A stretch of 38,118 nucleotides of DNA from Holophagaceae bacterium. GTDB taxonomy: Bacteria; Acidobacteriota; Holophagae; Holophagales; Holophagaceae. This document shows, piece by piece, positions 8,845-17,226 of this stretch (position 1 is the first letter of the stretch; every line of letters begins with the position of its first letter). A program made the position numbers and the translations under genes. The notes under the pieces are model-generated. The model was given only the letters and a program-made list of their open reading frames with translations, had not been told where the DNA came from and searched no databases. Location of the stretch: NCBI GenBank assembly GCA_025363715.1, contig JANYLR010000016.1, positions 1-38,118 on the forward strand. The letters are read 5' to 3'.

Positions 8845-9165
8845 ATGAGCAGCGAGATGTACGAGCATATGCGGAGCAATCCCAAGTTCCAGAAGCTCGT
8901 CGCCCGGCGGGGACGGTTTGCCTGGACCCTGGCCTTCATCGTCCTGGCCATGTTCTACGGGTTCGTGCTCGTGGTGGCCTTCAAGCCGGCCGTGCTGGGC
9001 CGACCCATCATGCAGGGTTCGATGGTGACCATCGGAGTGGCGGTGGAACTCTTCATGTTCATCTTCTTCTGGGTGCTGACGGCGGTGTACGTGATTCGCG
9101 CCAATGGCGAGTTCGATGCGTTGACCCAGGACCTCATCAAGGATGCCTGGAAGGAGAACAAGTGA
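8845..9165 (+). CDS. yjcH: DUF485 family small inner-membrane protein (YjcH)
   Basis: This 106-residue protein is recognisable as DUF485: a soluble N-terminus (MSSEMYEHMRSNPKFQKLV) with the usual residues before the first helix, RRGRFAWTLAFIVLAMFYG, then FKPAVLG, and a second helix about residues 60-85 (VAVELFMFIFFWVLTAVYV). YjcH-type proteins are encoded immediately before ActP-type acetate permeases and are thought to be their small membrane partner. The ATG at 8845 sits behind AAGGAG; a longer frame begins at 8752 but has no such site. The stop overlaps the actP ATG by one base (TGATG), so the two are translationally coupled. Confidence 0.9.
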   Translation: MSSEMYEHMRSNPKFQKLVARRGRFAWTLAFIVLAMFYGFVLVVAFKPAVLGRPIMQGSMVTIGVAVELFMFIFFWVLTAVYVIRANGEFDALTQDLIKDAWKENK

Positions 9166-10838
9166 TGCGCCGCCTGACCCACATCCGCACCATCCTGGGG
9201 TTGCTGGCCACGGCAGCCGTGGCCCATGCGGGCCCGGCCCTGGATGGCATCCAGGACAAGCAGGCCACGAACTGGCACGCCATCATCATGTTCTGCCTCT
9301 TCGTGGTCCTGACCATGGGGATCACCTACTGGGCCGCCAGCCGCACCAAGTCCACCGCCGACTTCTATACGGCGGGTGGCGGCATCACCGGCTTCCAGAA
9401 CGGCCTCGCCATCGCGGGCGACTACATGTCCGCGGCCACCCTCCTGGGCCTCAGCGCCATGGTCTACGGCCAGGGCTACGATGGCTACATCTACATGCTG
9501 GCTTTCTTCGCGGGCTGGCCCATCATCCTCTTCCTCATGGCCGAGCGTCTGCGGAACCTGGGCCGCTTCACCTTCTCCGACATCACGGCCTATCGCCTGG
9601 ATCAGGGCATGGTCCGCACCATGGCCGCGATCTCCTCCCTGACGGTGGTTTGCTTCTACCTGCTGGCCCAGATGGTCGGGGCCGGACAGCTCATCAAGCT
9701 GCTCTTCGGCCTGGACTACAAGATCGCCATCTTCGCCGTGGGCCTCCTGATGATGGTCTACGTCACCTTCGGCGGCATGGTGGCCACCACCTGGGTGCAG
9801 ATCATCAAGGCCTGCATGCTGCTCATCGGCGGCACCCTGGTCATGGTCCTGGCCATGAGCAGGTTCGGGTTCTCCTATCACGACCTGGTTCAGCAGGCCA
9901 CCGCCGTCCACAAGCTCGGACCCAAGCTCATGTATCCGGGCAGCCTCCTCGCCGATCCCGTGACGGCCATCTCCCTGGGCCTTGGCCTGATGTTTGGCAC
10001 CGCCGGCCTGCCCCACATCCTCATGCGGTTCTTCACGGTCACCAACGCCAAGGAGGCCCGCAAGTCCGTGCTGTACGCCTCGGGCTTCGTGTCCTACTTC
10101 TTCAACGTGATCTTCCTCATGGGCCTCTGCGGCATCCTCATCGTGGGCCAGAACGGTGCCTTCTTCGAGGGCGGCAAGATCGGCGGCAAGCTCATCGGTG
10201 GCGGCAACATGGTCGCCATGCACCTGGCCAAGGCCGTGGGCGGCAACATGCTCCTGGGCTTCCTGGCGGCGGTGGCCTTCGCCACCATCCTGGCTGTGGT
10301 CTCCGGCCTGGCCCTGGCCGGCGCCTCCGCCATCTCCCACGATCTGTACGCCCGCGTCATCATGAAGGGGAAGGCTTCGGAAGCCACCGAGATCAAGGTC
10401 TCCAAGGTGGCTACCATCTGCCTTGGCTTCGTGGCCATCGTCCTCGGCATCCTCTTCGAGAAGCAGAACATCGCGTTCATGGTGGGCCTCGCCTTCGGAG
10501 TTGCGGCCGCGGCGAACTTCCCCGTGCTCATCCTTTCGATGTACTGGAAGGGACTGACCACCCGGGGCGCCCTTTGGGGCGGCTACGGCGGCCTCGTATC
10601 CGCGGTGCTCTTCGTGCTGTTCTCCAAGTCCGTGTGGGTGGACGTCATCGGCAACAAAGCCGCCCTGTTCCCCTATACCCAGCCCGCCCTGTTCGCCATG
10701 CCCATCGCCTTCCTGCTGGCCTTCATCTTCTCCAAGCTGGATGGCAGCGATCGCGCGAAGGCCGAGATCGAGGCCTTCGAGGATCAGTACGTGCGGGCCC
10801 AGACGGGCTTCGGCGCCTCCACCTCGACCAAGCACTGA
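9165..10838 (+). CDS. actP: Cation/acetate symporter ActP
   Basis: This 557-residue SSS-family permease has a cleavable-looking N-terminus (MRRLTHIRTILGLLATAAVA, then HAGPALDGI), as in E. coli ActP, and about 13 membrane spans. Diagnostic stretches are GGGITGFQNGLAIAGDYMSA, FGTAGLPHILMRFFTVTNAK and AGASAISHDLYARVI. The length matches the family (about 550). It imports acetate and related short carboxylates with a cation. I chose the ATG at 9165 over the adjacent GTG at 9162 because its spacing to AAGGAG is better. It follows yjcH with a one-base overlap. No acetyl-CoA synthetase of the Acs type is present; instead an acyl-CoA ligase operon faces it from the right. A 32-bp palindrome follows the stop. 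Confidence 0.93.
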   Translation: MRRLTHIRTILGLLATAAVAHAGPALDGIQDKQATNWHAIIMFCLFVVLTMGITYWAASRTKSTADFYTAGGGITGFQNGLAIAGDYMSAATLLGLSAMVYGQGYDGYIYMLAFFAGWPIILFLMAERLRNLGRFTFSDITAYRLDQGMVRTMAAISSLTVVCFYLLAQMVGAGQLIKLLFGLDYKIAIFAVGLLMMVYVTFGGMVATTWVQIIKACMLLIGGTLVMVLAMSRFGFSYHDLVQQATAVHKLGPKLMYPGSLLADPVTAISLGLGLMFGTAGLPHILMRFFTVTNAKEARKSVLYASGFVSYFFNVIFLMGLCGILIVGQNGAFFEGGKIGGKLIGGGNMVAMHLAKAVGGNMLLGFLAAVAFATILAVVSGLALAGASAISHDLYARVIMKGKASEATEIKVSKVATICLGFVAIVLGILFEKQNIAFMVGLAFGVAAAANFPVLILSMYWKGLTTRGALWGGYGGLVSAVLFVLFSKSVWVDVIGNKAALFPYTQPALFAMPIAFLLAFIFSKLDGSDRAKAEIEAFEDQYVRAQTGFGASTSTKH

Positions 10839-10846
10839 ACTCTGCC

Positions 10847-10878
10847 AGGAAACGGCCGGGGATCCCCGGCCGTTTCCT
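10847..10878. terminator. 32-bp perfect palindrome, probable bidirectional terminator
   Basis: A fully self-complementary sequence (centre GGGGATCCCC, outer arms AGGAAACGGCC and its complement) lies in the 61-nt gap between the convergent actP and exonuclease genes. It starts 8 nt after the actP stop. It has no long T run on either strand, so as an intrinsic terminator it relies on the very strong stem; protection of both 3' ends is an equally good reading. Confidence 0.72.
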
Positions 10879-10899
10879 ATCGATTAGTTGGACACGCTC

Positions 10900-11607
10900 C
10901 TAGAAATGGGTGTGCCCATCCGAAGCTGCCAGGTTGGCCAGTTGGCGCCGGGGGTCCCCGACCCTCCGCAGCCCCGAGAGGCTCCCGACGCCCGCCTGCT
11001 GCAGCAGGGGAAGGAACCGCTGGAAGAGCTGGGCAGTGACGTAGGCATCCCCGATGGCCGAATGGGATTCTTCTACTGGGATCTCGAAGGCCGCCGCCAG
11101 ATCGAAGAGGCTCGGTGCCGGAAGCTCGAGTGTAAAAGCCCGGTGCTCGAGTGAGCGCCGCCGAAGCCAGCCAAACAAGGAGAGGGTGTCCACCGCCGCG
11201 TTCCGGAAGGGAACCCTCCTGGATCGCCTGGCATCCCGGTTGAGGAAGCCGAGGTCCAGGGAGAGGCAGTGGCCCACGAGGACCGTGCCCGCTACGAAAT
11301 CCGTGAAAGAGGCCAGCACCTCGTCGATGGTGGGCCTGGTCTCCAGCTCGGAGGGGGTGATTCCATGGATCACGACGGTCCGTCCATCCAGGATGGCCCG
11401 CGGTTTCACCAGCTCCTGGAAGGTGTTCCCAAGCTCGATTCGACTGCCCTGCATGTGGAGGGCCCCGATGGAGATGATGTCGTCCCGACGCGGATCGAGG
11501 CCGGTCCATTCCGTGTCGAGCACCGTGAATCGGAGCTCCTGGATCGGCAGGTCCGCGCCGGAGCCTCCCCAGCCCAGCTTCCCCCTCGTCCATGCCCGAA
11601 GACCCAT
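10900..11607 (-). CDS. DnaQ-like DEDDh 3'-5' exonuclease
   Basis: This 235-residue protein carries the epsilon/DnaQ exonuclease motifs in order: ExoI LDTEWTGLD (Asp31, Glu33), ExoII GHCLSLDLGFL (Asp118) and ExoIIIe HSAIGDAYVTAQ (His182, Asp187), so all five metal and catalytic residues are present. The family trims single-stranded 3' ends in DNA or RNA. Its position as last gene of the acyl-CoA ligase/DUF294 operon, facing actP, is a recurring arrangement; I recall DUF294 and epsilon-like genes beside acetate permease genes in proteobacteria. So it is probably not the replicative proofreading subunit but an accessory nuclease whose connection to acetate metabolism is unexplained. The start is 9 nt after the upstream stop. 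Confidence 0.87.
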   Translation of the reverse strand: MGLRAWTRGKLGWGGSGADLPIQELRFTVLDTEWTGLDPRRDDIISIGALHMQGSRIELGNTFQELVKPRAILDGRTVVIHGITPSELETRPTIDEVLASFTDFVAGTVLVGHCLSLDLGFLNRDARRSRRVPFRNAAVDTLSLFGWLRRRSLEHRAFTLELPAPSLFDLAAAFEIPVEESHSAIGDAYVTAQLFQRFLPLLQQAGVGSLSGLRRVGDPRRQLANLAASDGHTHF

Positions 11608-11616
11608 GGTCCTGCC

Positions 11617-13515
11617 TCAAATGATGAAGGATTTGTAGCGATCCATGACCTGGTCCTGGACCTTGAGGATAAGGCGGAAGGCCTTCTTCAGGGACTGCCG
11701 CTCGAGGTTGCTCAGGCCATCCAGGCGGATGAAGTTGTCGATGGGCTGCCCGGCCTCCAGCTGCCGGTACTGGTGATGCACCCGAAGCAGGGTGACGAAC
11801 TCGAAGGCGTACTCCAGCTCATCCACCAGGTCCGAGATGAGGGACGTCCCGCCCCGCAGCGCTTCCAGCCGGTCCATGGTGGAGACCTGCTGGATGCCCT
11901 TCTCCAGCGCGAAAAGCCGGGCGATGTCCACCAGGGGGGCCACAGCCTTGATCTTCAGGTTCAGGCCGTCCTTGTGCTCACCGCTGCGTTCCACCGCCAC
12001 GCTCCCGAAGAACCCGAGGGGCGGCCGGTTCCGGACGAGCATGTTCGCCAGGAAGCCCAGGAAGACAGGGTAGTCCGGGATGAGCCGGCCGAAGTGCTCC
12101 CGCAGGTCCCAGGCCAGGGTCTCGTCGCCGTGAAGGGGTCTGAAATCGAAGAAGATGAGCGACTTGAGCACGGCCTCGGGCGTGGGCTCGGAGATCCAGG
12201 TACTGAAGTATCGTTTCCACGCGGAGATCGGCTGGCACCAGTCCGGATTGCTGGCCATGTAATTGGCGGGGCAGGCCTCGAAGCCGCACTGGACCAGGCC
12301 GTTGCGCAGGTAGACCGTGAAGCGCCGGAAGTACTCCGCGACCTTGGCCCGCTGGACCTCTGACACATCCGCGTAGATCAGGGCATTGTCCTGGTCCGTG
12401 CGGAAGGTCTGCTCCTTGCGCCCTTCGCTGCCCAGGGCGAGCCAGCAGTAGGGCACCGGGGGGGGCCCGCACTCCCGCTCCGCGAACTCGAGGACCTTGC
12501 GCACCACCCGATCGTTCAGCTCCGAGATGATCCGGATGATGTTGGTGGCCCGGGCGCCCTCCCGCAACAGCACGCCGATGATGGACATGGCCTTGCGGGA
12601 GACCGGCGCCAGCCCCTCCAGGGTCGTCTGATGCTCGATGTCTTCGGAGAAGGCCAGGGGGCTCCGGCCTTGAAGCACCAGGAAGTCATGGTTGGTCACC
12701 ACCCCCCGGATGGCGCCTTCCCGCGTCACCGCCACATGATCGATGTCACATTGGAGCATCTTGAGGACCACCTCGAAACAGGGATCCTTCTCATCCACTG
12801 AGACGACGGGGTGGCTCATCACCTGGGAAACAGGGCCATCGACGGGCTGCCCTGCGGCCACGACCCGGGCGCGGAAATCGGAATCGGTGAGGATGCCGAT
12901 CGGCTCGCCGCTGGGACCGACCACGAGCGCCGCGCTCTGCCGCTCTTCCACCATCCTTCGAGCCGTTTGGCGGATGGTCGTATCGGCTTCCACGATCGTG
13001 GTGAACTGCTGGCAGATCTCCCCCACCTGGGCGGTGAACAGGAGGTGGTCGCTGCTCTCCAGGAACAGGCTCTTGCCCTGGATCTCCCGGGAGGTCATGT
13101 CAGCGTACTTGGTGAGGTGGAACTGAAGCAGGTACTCGGTGATGGCCGGATGGCTGTGCACCAGCTCGTTAAACCGCGCCTTCGGCAACAGGTAGCTGGT
13201 GGTGTCCTGGACGGCCACGATCGTGGTTCGCTGGTGCCCGCCCATGAGGGAGACCAGACCAAAAGTCTCGCCCCGCTCCCGGTAGTCCACCACCACTTCC
13301 TCGCCCCCGCCCTCCGGACGAAGCGTGATCTTGACCCCTCCCTTGAGGATGATCTGGAGGTGCTCACTGATAGGACCATCCTGCTGGAGGATCACCTCGC
13401 CCTTGGGATGGAAGGCCATGGTCAGGCTCTGGGCCAGCTCCCGCAGCAGCGGTCCCTCCAGGAACTGGAAGGGCGGGACCTGGGACAGGAACCGGACCGC
13501 CTCGTCGATCAGCAT
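11617..13515 (-). CDS. Signalling protein with cNMP-binding, CBS and DUF294 nucleotidyltransferase domains
   Basis: This 632-residue protein has three readable parts. Residues about 1-130 form a cyclic-nucleotide-binding fold (GPISEHLQIILKGGVKITL, then YRERGETFGLVSLMGG). Residues about 160-290 form a CBS pair (ALVVGPSGEPIGILTDSDFR and VAVTREGAIRGVVTNHDFLV). Residues about 300-480 form the DUF294 nucleotidyltransferase-like domain with the GlnD-type motif WLALGSEGRKEQTFRTDQDN. A DUF294 C-terminal helical domain follows. The architecture matches putative signal-transduction proteins encoded with actP in many bacteria, where they are suspected to sense nucleotide or energy state. The soluble protein lies 15 nt downstream of the ligase gene and 9 nt upstream of the exonuclease gene, so it is the middle cistron. 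The ligand and the transferred nucleotide are unknown. Confidence 0.9.
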   Translation of the reverse strand: MLIDEAVRFLSQVPPFQFLEGPLLRELAQSLTMAFHPKGEVILQQDGPISEHLQIILKGGVKITLRPEGGGEEVVVDYRERGETFGLVSLMGGHQRTTIVAVQDTTSYLLPKARFNELVHSHPAITEYLLQFHLTKYADMTSREIQGKSLFLESSDHLLFTAQVGEICQQFTTIVEADTTIRQTARRMVEERQSAALVVGPSGEPIGILTDSDFRARVVAAGQPVDGPVSQVMSHPVVSVDEKDPCFEVVLKMLQCDIDHVAVTREGAIRGVVTNHDFLVLQGRSPLAFSEDIEHQTTLEGLAPVSRKAMSIIGVLLREGARATNIIRIISELNDRVVRKVLEFAERECGPPPVPYCWLALGSEGRKEQTFRTDQDNALIYADVSEVQRAKVAEYFRRFTVYLRNGLVQCGFEACPANYMASNPDWCQPISAWKRYFSTWISEPTPEAVLKSLIFFDFRPLHGDETLAWDLREHFGRLIPDYPVFLGFLANMLVRNRPPLGFFGSVAVERSGEHKDGLNLKIKAVAPLVDIARLFALEKGIQQVSTMDRLEALRGGTSLISDLVDELEYAFEFVTLLRVHHQYRQLEAGQPIDNFIRLDGLSNLERQSLKKAFRLILKVQDQVMDRYKSFII

Positions 13516-13530
13516 CGCCCCACCTCAAGT

Positions 13531-15108
13531 TCAGTTGATGCGGCTCTTGCGTCCCTGCCACTCCTTGTCGCGCAGGAGGAATTTCTGGATCTTGCCCGTC
13601 GAGGTCTTGGGCAAGGCGCCGAACTCGATGTGCCGGGGCAGCTTGAAATTGGCGAGACGGGTGCGGCAGTGGGCGACCAGCTCCTCGGCGGTGACCGAGG
13701 TGCCGGGCTTGAGGGTCACGAAGGCCTTGGGTACTTCGCCCCACTTTGGATCGGGAACGGCGATGACGGCGCATTCCATCACGGCCGGGTGGGAGACCAG
13801 GGCCTGTTCCACCTCGATGGTGGAGATGTTCTCGCCACCCGAAATGATGATGTCCTTGGCCCGGTCGCGCAGCTCGATCGCCCCATCCGGGTACTGCACG
13901 CCGAGGTCCCCGGAGTGGAACCAGCCGCCATGGAAGGCCCTTTCGGTGGATTCCGGGTCCTCGAAGTAGCCCGTCATCACGACGTTCCCGCGCATGACCA
14001 CCTCACCCATGGTGGTGCCATCCCGGGGCACATCGTTCATGTCCTGATCGACGATGCGCACCTCGCCCGCGCAGACATTGGGCGTGCCCTGGCGGGCCCG
14101 CAGCTCCGCCTGCTTCCCCGGAGGCAACGCCTCCTGGCCCGGGGCCGGCACATTGATCGTGAAGGGCCCATAGACTTCCGCGAGGCCATACACGTGGTCG
14201 AGCTGGAAGTTCAGCTCCGCCATGCGGGCGATGAGCGTGGGCGAAGGCGGCGCGCCAGCCGTGAAGAGCCGCACGGGCCGCTCCAGGCGGTGGGCGGCCG
14301 GATCGGTCACGAGCATGGTGCAGACCGTCGGGGCCGCGCAGAAGTGGGTGACGCCCCCATCGAACAGCTCCCAAGTGGGCCCGGGCTCGATCTTGGGAAT
14401 GCAGATGCTTTCCGCGCCCACGGCTGCCAGGCCCCAGGTGAAGCACCAGCCGTTGCAATGGAACATCGGCAGGGTCCAGAGGTACTGAGACTCGGCCTGC
14501 ACCCGGTGATCGAGCACCATGGCCAGGGCGTTCAGGTAGGCGCCGCGGTGGTGGTAGACCACGCCCTTGGGCCGCCCGGTGGTGCCGGAGGTGTAGTTGA
14601 TGGTGATGGGTTCGTCCTCGCTCACCAGCCAGGGATCGACTGGGGCCTCGGAACCGCCCTGGAGCAGGGCCTCGAATTCGGGGCCGAGCACGATGCGGGG
14701 GACCGAGCTCGGCACACGAGCCAGCTGGGGCTCCAGCTCCGGCGATACAAAGACCTTGGTGGCCCCGCTGTGGCTCACGATGTAGGCGATCTCCTCCGGG
14801 TTCAGGCGCGTGTTGATCGCCACCAGAATGCCTCCCGCCAGGGGGACCGCGAAGTGCGCCAGCAGAAGTGGCTCCGAATTGAAGGCGAGGAAGGCCACCC
14901 GGTCGCCCTTCCGCAGGCCGCCCGATCGCAGCGCAGAAGCGAAACGCCGCGCCCTCGCGCGGCATTCCCGCCAAGTGTACCGCTGGTCGCCATCCGTGAC
15001 GGCTGGGCGCTCCGCGTAAACCTCGCCCGCCCGCTCGAGGAGAAAGATGGGCGAAAGCTCCTGGCGATTGGGCTGGATGGTCGGGGAGTGGGAACTGGAG
15101 GGTCGCAT
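13531..15108 (-). CDS. AMP-forming acyl-CoA ligase (fatty-acyl-CoA synthetase type)
   Basis: This 525-residue ANL-superfamily enzyme carries the P-loop INYTSGTTGRPKGVVYH near residue 180, the acyl-site motif HVYGLAEVYGP, WFHSGDLGVQYPDGAIELRD (adenine/ribose binding and hinge), DIIISGGENISTIEVE, and the catalytic lysine in KTSTGKIQKFLL. It activates a carboxylic acid to acyl-AMP and then acyl-CoA. Overall it resembles the medium/long-chain AlkK-like group, not acetyl-CoA synthetase (Acs), which is longer (about 650). The ATG at 15108 is preceded by GAGG at proper spacing; a GTG at 15129 is an alternative that adds seven residues. It is the first gene of a leftward three-gene operon with DUF294 and exonuclease genes, opposite actP, suggesting use of imported short or medium carboxylates. 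Confidence 0.88.
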   Translation of the reverse strand: MRPSSSHSPTIQPNRQELSPIFLLERAGEVYAERPAVTDGDQRYTWRECRARARRFASALRSGGLRKGDRVAFLAFNSEPLLLAHFAVPLAGGILVAINTRLNPEEIAYIVSHSGATKVFVSPELEPQLARVPSSVPRIVLGPEFEALLQGGSEAPVDPWLVSEDEPITINYTSGTTGRPKGVVYHHRGAYLNALAMVLDHRVQAESQYLWTLPMFHCNGWCFTWGLAAVGAESICIPKIEPGPTWELFDGGVTHFCAAPTVCTMLVTDPAAHRLERPVRLFTAGAPPSPTLIARMAELNFQLDHVYGLAEVYGPFTINVPAPGQEALPPGKQAELRARQGTPNVCAGEVRIVDQDMNDVPRDGTTMGEVVMRGNVVMTGYFEDPESTERAFHGGWFHSGDLGVQYPDGAIELRDRAKDIIISGGENISTIEVEQALVSHPAVMECAVIAVPDPKWGEVPKAFVTLKPGTSVTAEELVAHCRTRLANFKLPRHIEFGALPKTSTGKIQKFLLRDKEWQGRKSRIN

Positions 15109-15381
15109 AGGGGCCTCATGCGAAGTCACCCCCAGGCTGGGGGCATGGTATTGGGTGGCAAGGGTGGTTAGAGAAACAATGCCACAGCGACGGCCCTGGT
15201 CCCACCCCCCAATCCGGGCCCATCCAGGTTCTTCGTCCAGCCACCCGGACTCCTACGGTTTCCGGAGATTCTCGGAAGGAGGGGAAGGTCCAGGGTGATC
15301 GCATGTTGAGGAGAGGCCGGGAATCCCCGGCAGCCCTCGCCTGATTGGTCCGGAGGTTCCGCGGCTGGTACCCTGGAGTTC

Positions 15382-17226
15382 ATGGCTCTCGAACTGCTCG
15401 CCCCCGCGAAGAACGCGGACCAGGGCATCCTCGCGCTGCGCTGCGGGGCGGACGCGGTGTACATGGGCGGACCCCAGTTCGGCGCCCGGCAGGCGGCAGG
15501 GAACGGCCTGGCGGACTTCGAGCAGGTCACCCGGGAAGCCCGCCTCTGGGGCGCCAGGGTCTATGCGACCCTCAATACCCTCCTCTTCGACGCCGAGCTG
15601 GAAGCGGCTCGGCGCCAGGCCTGGGCCTTGTACGAAGCCGGTGTGGACGCCCTCATCATCCAGGACATGGCCTTCCTGGAGATGGACCTCCCGCCTCTGA
15701 CCCTGCACGCCAGCACTCAGGCCGCCTGCGACAGCCCGGAGAAAGTGGCCTTCCTCGCCAGCGCGGGCTTCAGCCGCGCCATCCTCGCCCGGGAGCTGAG
15801 CCTGGACGACATCCGGGCCATCCATGGGGCCGCGGATATCGAGCTGGAGGCCTTCGTCTTCGGGGCCCTGTGCGTGGGCGAAAGCGGGCAGTGCTACCTG
15901 AGCGGGGCCATCTGCGACCGCAGCGGCAACCGCGGGGAATGCGCCCAGCCCTGCCGCGCCCCCTGGAACCTGGTGGACGCCTCGGGGCAGGTGGTGGTCC
16001 GGGAGAAGCACCTCCTGAACATCCGGGATCTGGATCTCTCCGACCACCTGGAAGGGCTCGCGGACGTCGGCATCCTGAGCTTCAAGATCGAGGGGCGCCT
16101 CAAGGACGCGGACTACGTGAAGAACGTGGTCAGCCAGGTGCGCCGCAAGCTCGACGACCTCCTGCAGCGGCGCCCCGAGCTGGGCCGGGCCTCCCTTGGC
16201 TCGGTGAGCCAAGCCTTCACGCCCGACCCCACCAAGACCTTCCAGCGGGGACTGTCCACCTACCGCATCGAGGGAGAACGCCAGCCCATGGGCAACCCGG
16301 AATCGGGCAAGCACCTGGGGGAATTCATCGGTGCGGTGCGCTCCATCCAGGGAGATCGTTTGGTGCTGGACACGACTGCGGACCTGCACCCCGGCGATGG
16401 CCTGGCCTTCGTCGATGGCTTCGAGGTGGCCGGAACGGTGGTCAACGCCGTGGAGCCACGCCAACTCTTCGTGCAGGATCCCTCCCGCATCAGGCCTGGC
16501 ACCCGCCTCCACCGCAACCTGGACCTCCACTGGCTCAAGGCTCTGCGGAGCGCCAAGGTCCACCGCAGGATCCCGGTGAAGGCGACGTTGGACTTCCCGG
16601 AGGGGGCCCTGCGCCTGCGCCTGGAGGATCCCACGGGCCTCAGGGCGGAGGCCCGGGCCCCGGGCGACTTCGCCGCGGCTCGCGAACCAGAGGCCGCCGC
16701 CAAGGCCCTCCAGGAAGCCCTGGGCCGCCTGGGGAACACGCCCTTTGAACTGGCCGGGCTGCAGGTGGCCGAGCCGCGCTTCGTACCGGTCAGCGTACTC
16801 AATGCCCTCCGCCGGGACGCTGCGGCAGCCCTTGAAGCGCAGCGCCGGGCCCCTCGGGCCCGAGAGCCCCGCCGGGCGCCCGCCCTGAAGTTGAACCCCC
16901 TGCCGGTGAGGGGGCTGGACTTCTCCTGGAACATCGCCAATCAGGCCGCCCGCGCCTTCTACGAACGAGCCGGCGGCGAGGTCCTGGAGCCGGCGGCGGA
17001 GCTGCAGGCCAGCCTCGCTGGCCGAGTGGTGATGACCACTCGGCATTGCGTCAAATACGAGCTGGGCTGGTGCCACCTGCATGAGAACCCCGAGCCCTGG
17101 GCCCACCTCCCGGAGCCCCCGGGGCCCCTCTTCCTGGAGAATGGCCCCACCCGCCTGGAATGCCGGTTCGATTGCGCCCGGTGCCGCATGGAGCTGGTGC
17201 TCTGCGAGCTGCAGGGGCAGGGGTGA
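15382..17226 (+). CDS. rlhA: U32 family protein, 23S rRNA hydroxylation type (RlhA/YdcP-like)
   Basis: This 614-residue protein has the U32 N-terminus LELLAPAKNADQGILALRCG and ADAVYMGGPQFGAR. It has an exact U32 signature, EAFVFGALCVGESGQCYLSG near residue 160, and CAQPCRAPW with further conserved cysteines. After the barrel, SFKIEGRLKDADYVKNVV is followed by domains extending to a C-terminal cysteine-containing region (VMTTRHCVKYELGWC and CRFDCARCRMEL). That length and the C-terminal module match E. coli RlhA, which hydroxylates C2501 of 23S rRNA, more than the short TrhP or UbiU/UbiV proteins. Assignment to RlhA is by resemblance. It starts at the ATG behind GGAG. The stop overlaps the start of the next gene by 4 nt (GTGA). 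A 273-nt gap upstream holds its promoter and that of the divergent ligase. Confidence 0.83.
   Translation: MALELLAPAKNADQGILALRCGADAVYMGGPQFGARQAAGNGLADFEQVTREARLWGARVYATLNTLLFDAELEAARRQAWALYEAGVDALIIQDMAFLEMDLPPLTLHASTQAACDSPEKVAFLASAGFSRAILARELSLDDIRAIHGAADIELEAFVFGALCVGESGQCYLSGAICDRSGNRGECAQPCRAPWNLVDASGQVVVREKHLLNIRDLDLSDHLEGLADVGILSFKIEGRLKDADYVKNVVSQVRRKLDDLLQRRPELGRASLGSVSQAFTPDPTKTFQRGLSTYRIEGERQPMGNPESGKHLGEFIGAVRSIQGDRLVLDTTADLHPGDGLAFVDGFEVAGTVVNAVEPRQLFVQDPSRIRPGTRLHRNLDLHWLKALRSAKVHRRIPVKATLDFPEGALRLRLEDPTGLRAEARAPGDFAAAREPEAAAKALQEALGRLGNTPFELAGLQVAEPRFVPVSVLNALRRDAAAALEAQRRAPRAREPRRAPALKLNPLPVRGLDFSWNIANQAARAFYERAGGEVLEPAAELQASLAGRVVMTTRHCVKYELGWCHLHENPEPWAHLPEPPGPLFLENGPTRLECRFDCARCRMELVLCELQGQG

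Noticed and set aside
12811..15171. 786-codon rightward frame across the DUF294 and ligase genes
   Set aside because: It spans two well-supported genes on the other strand and has only shadow-type composition.
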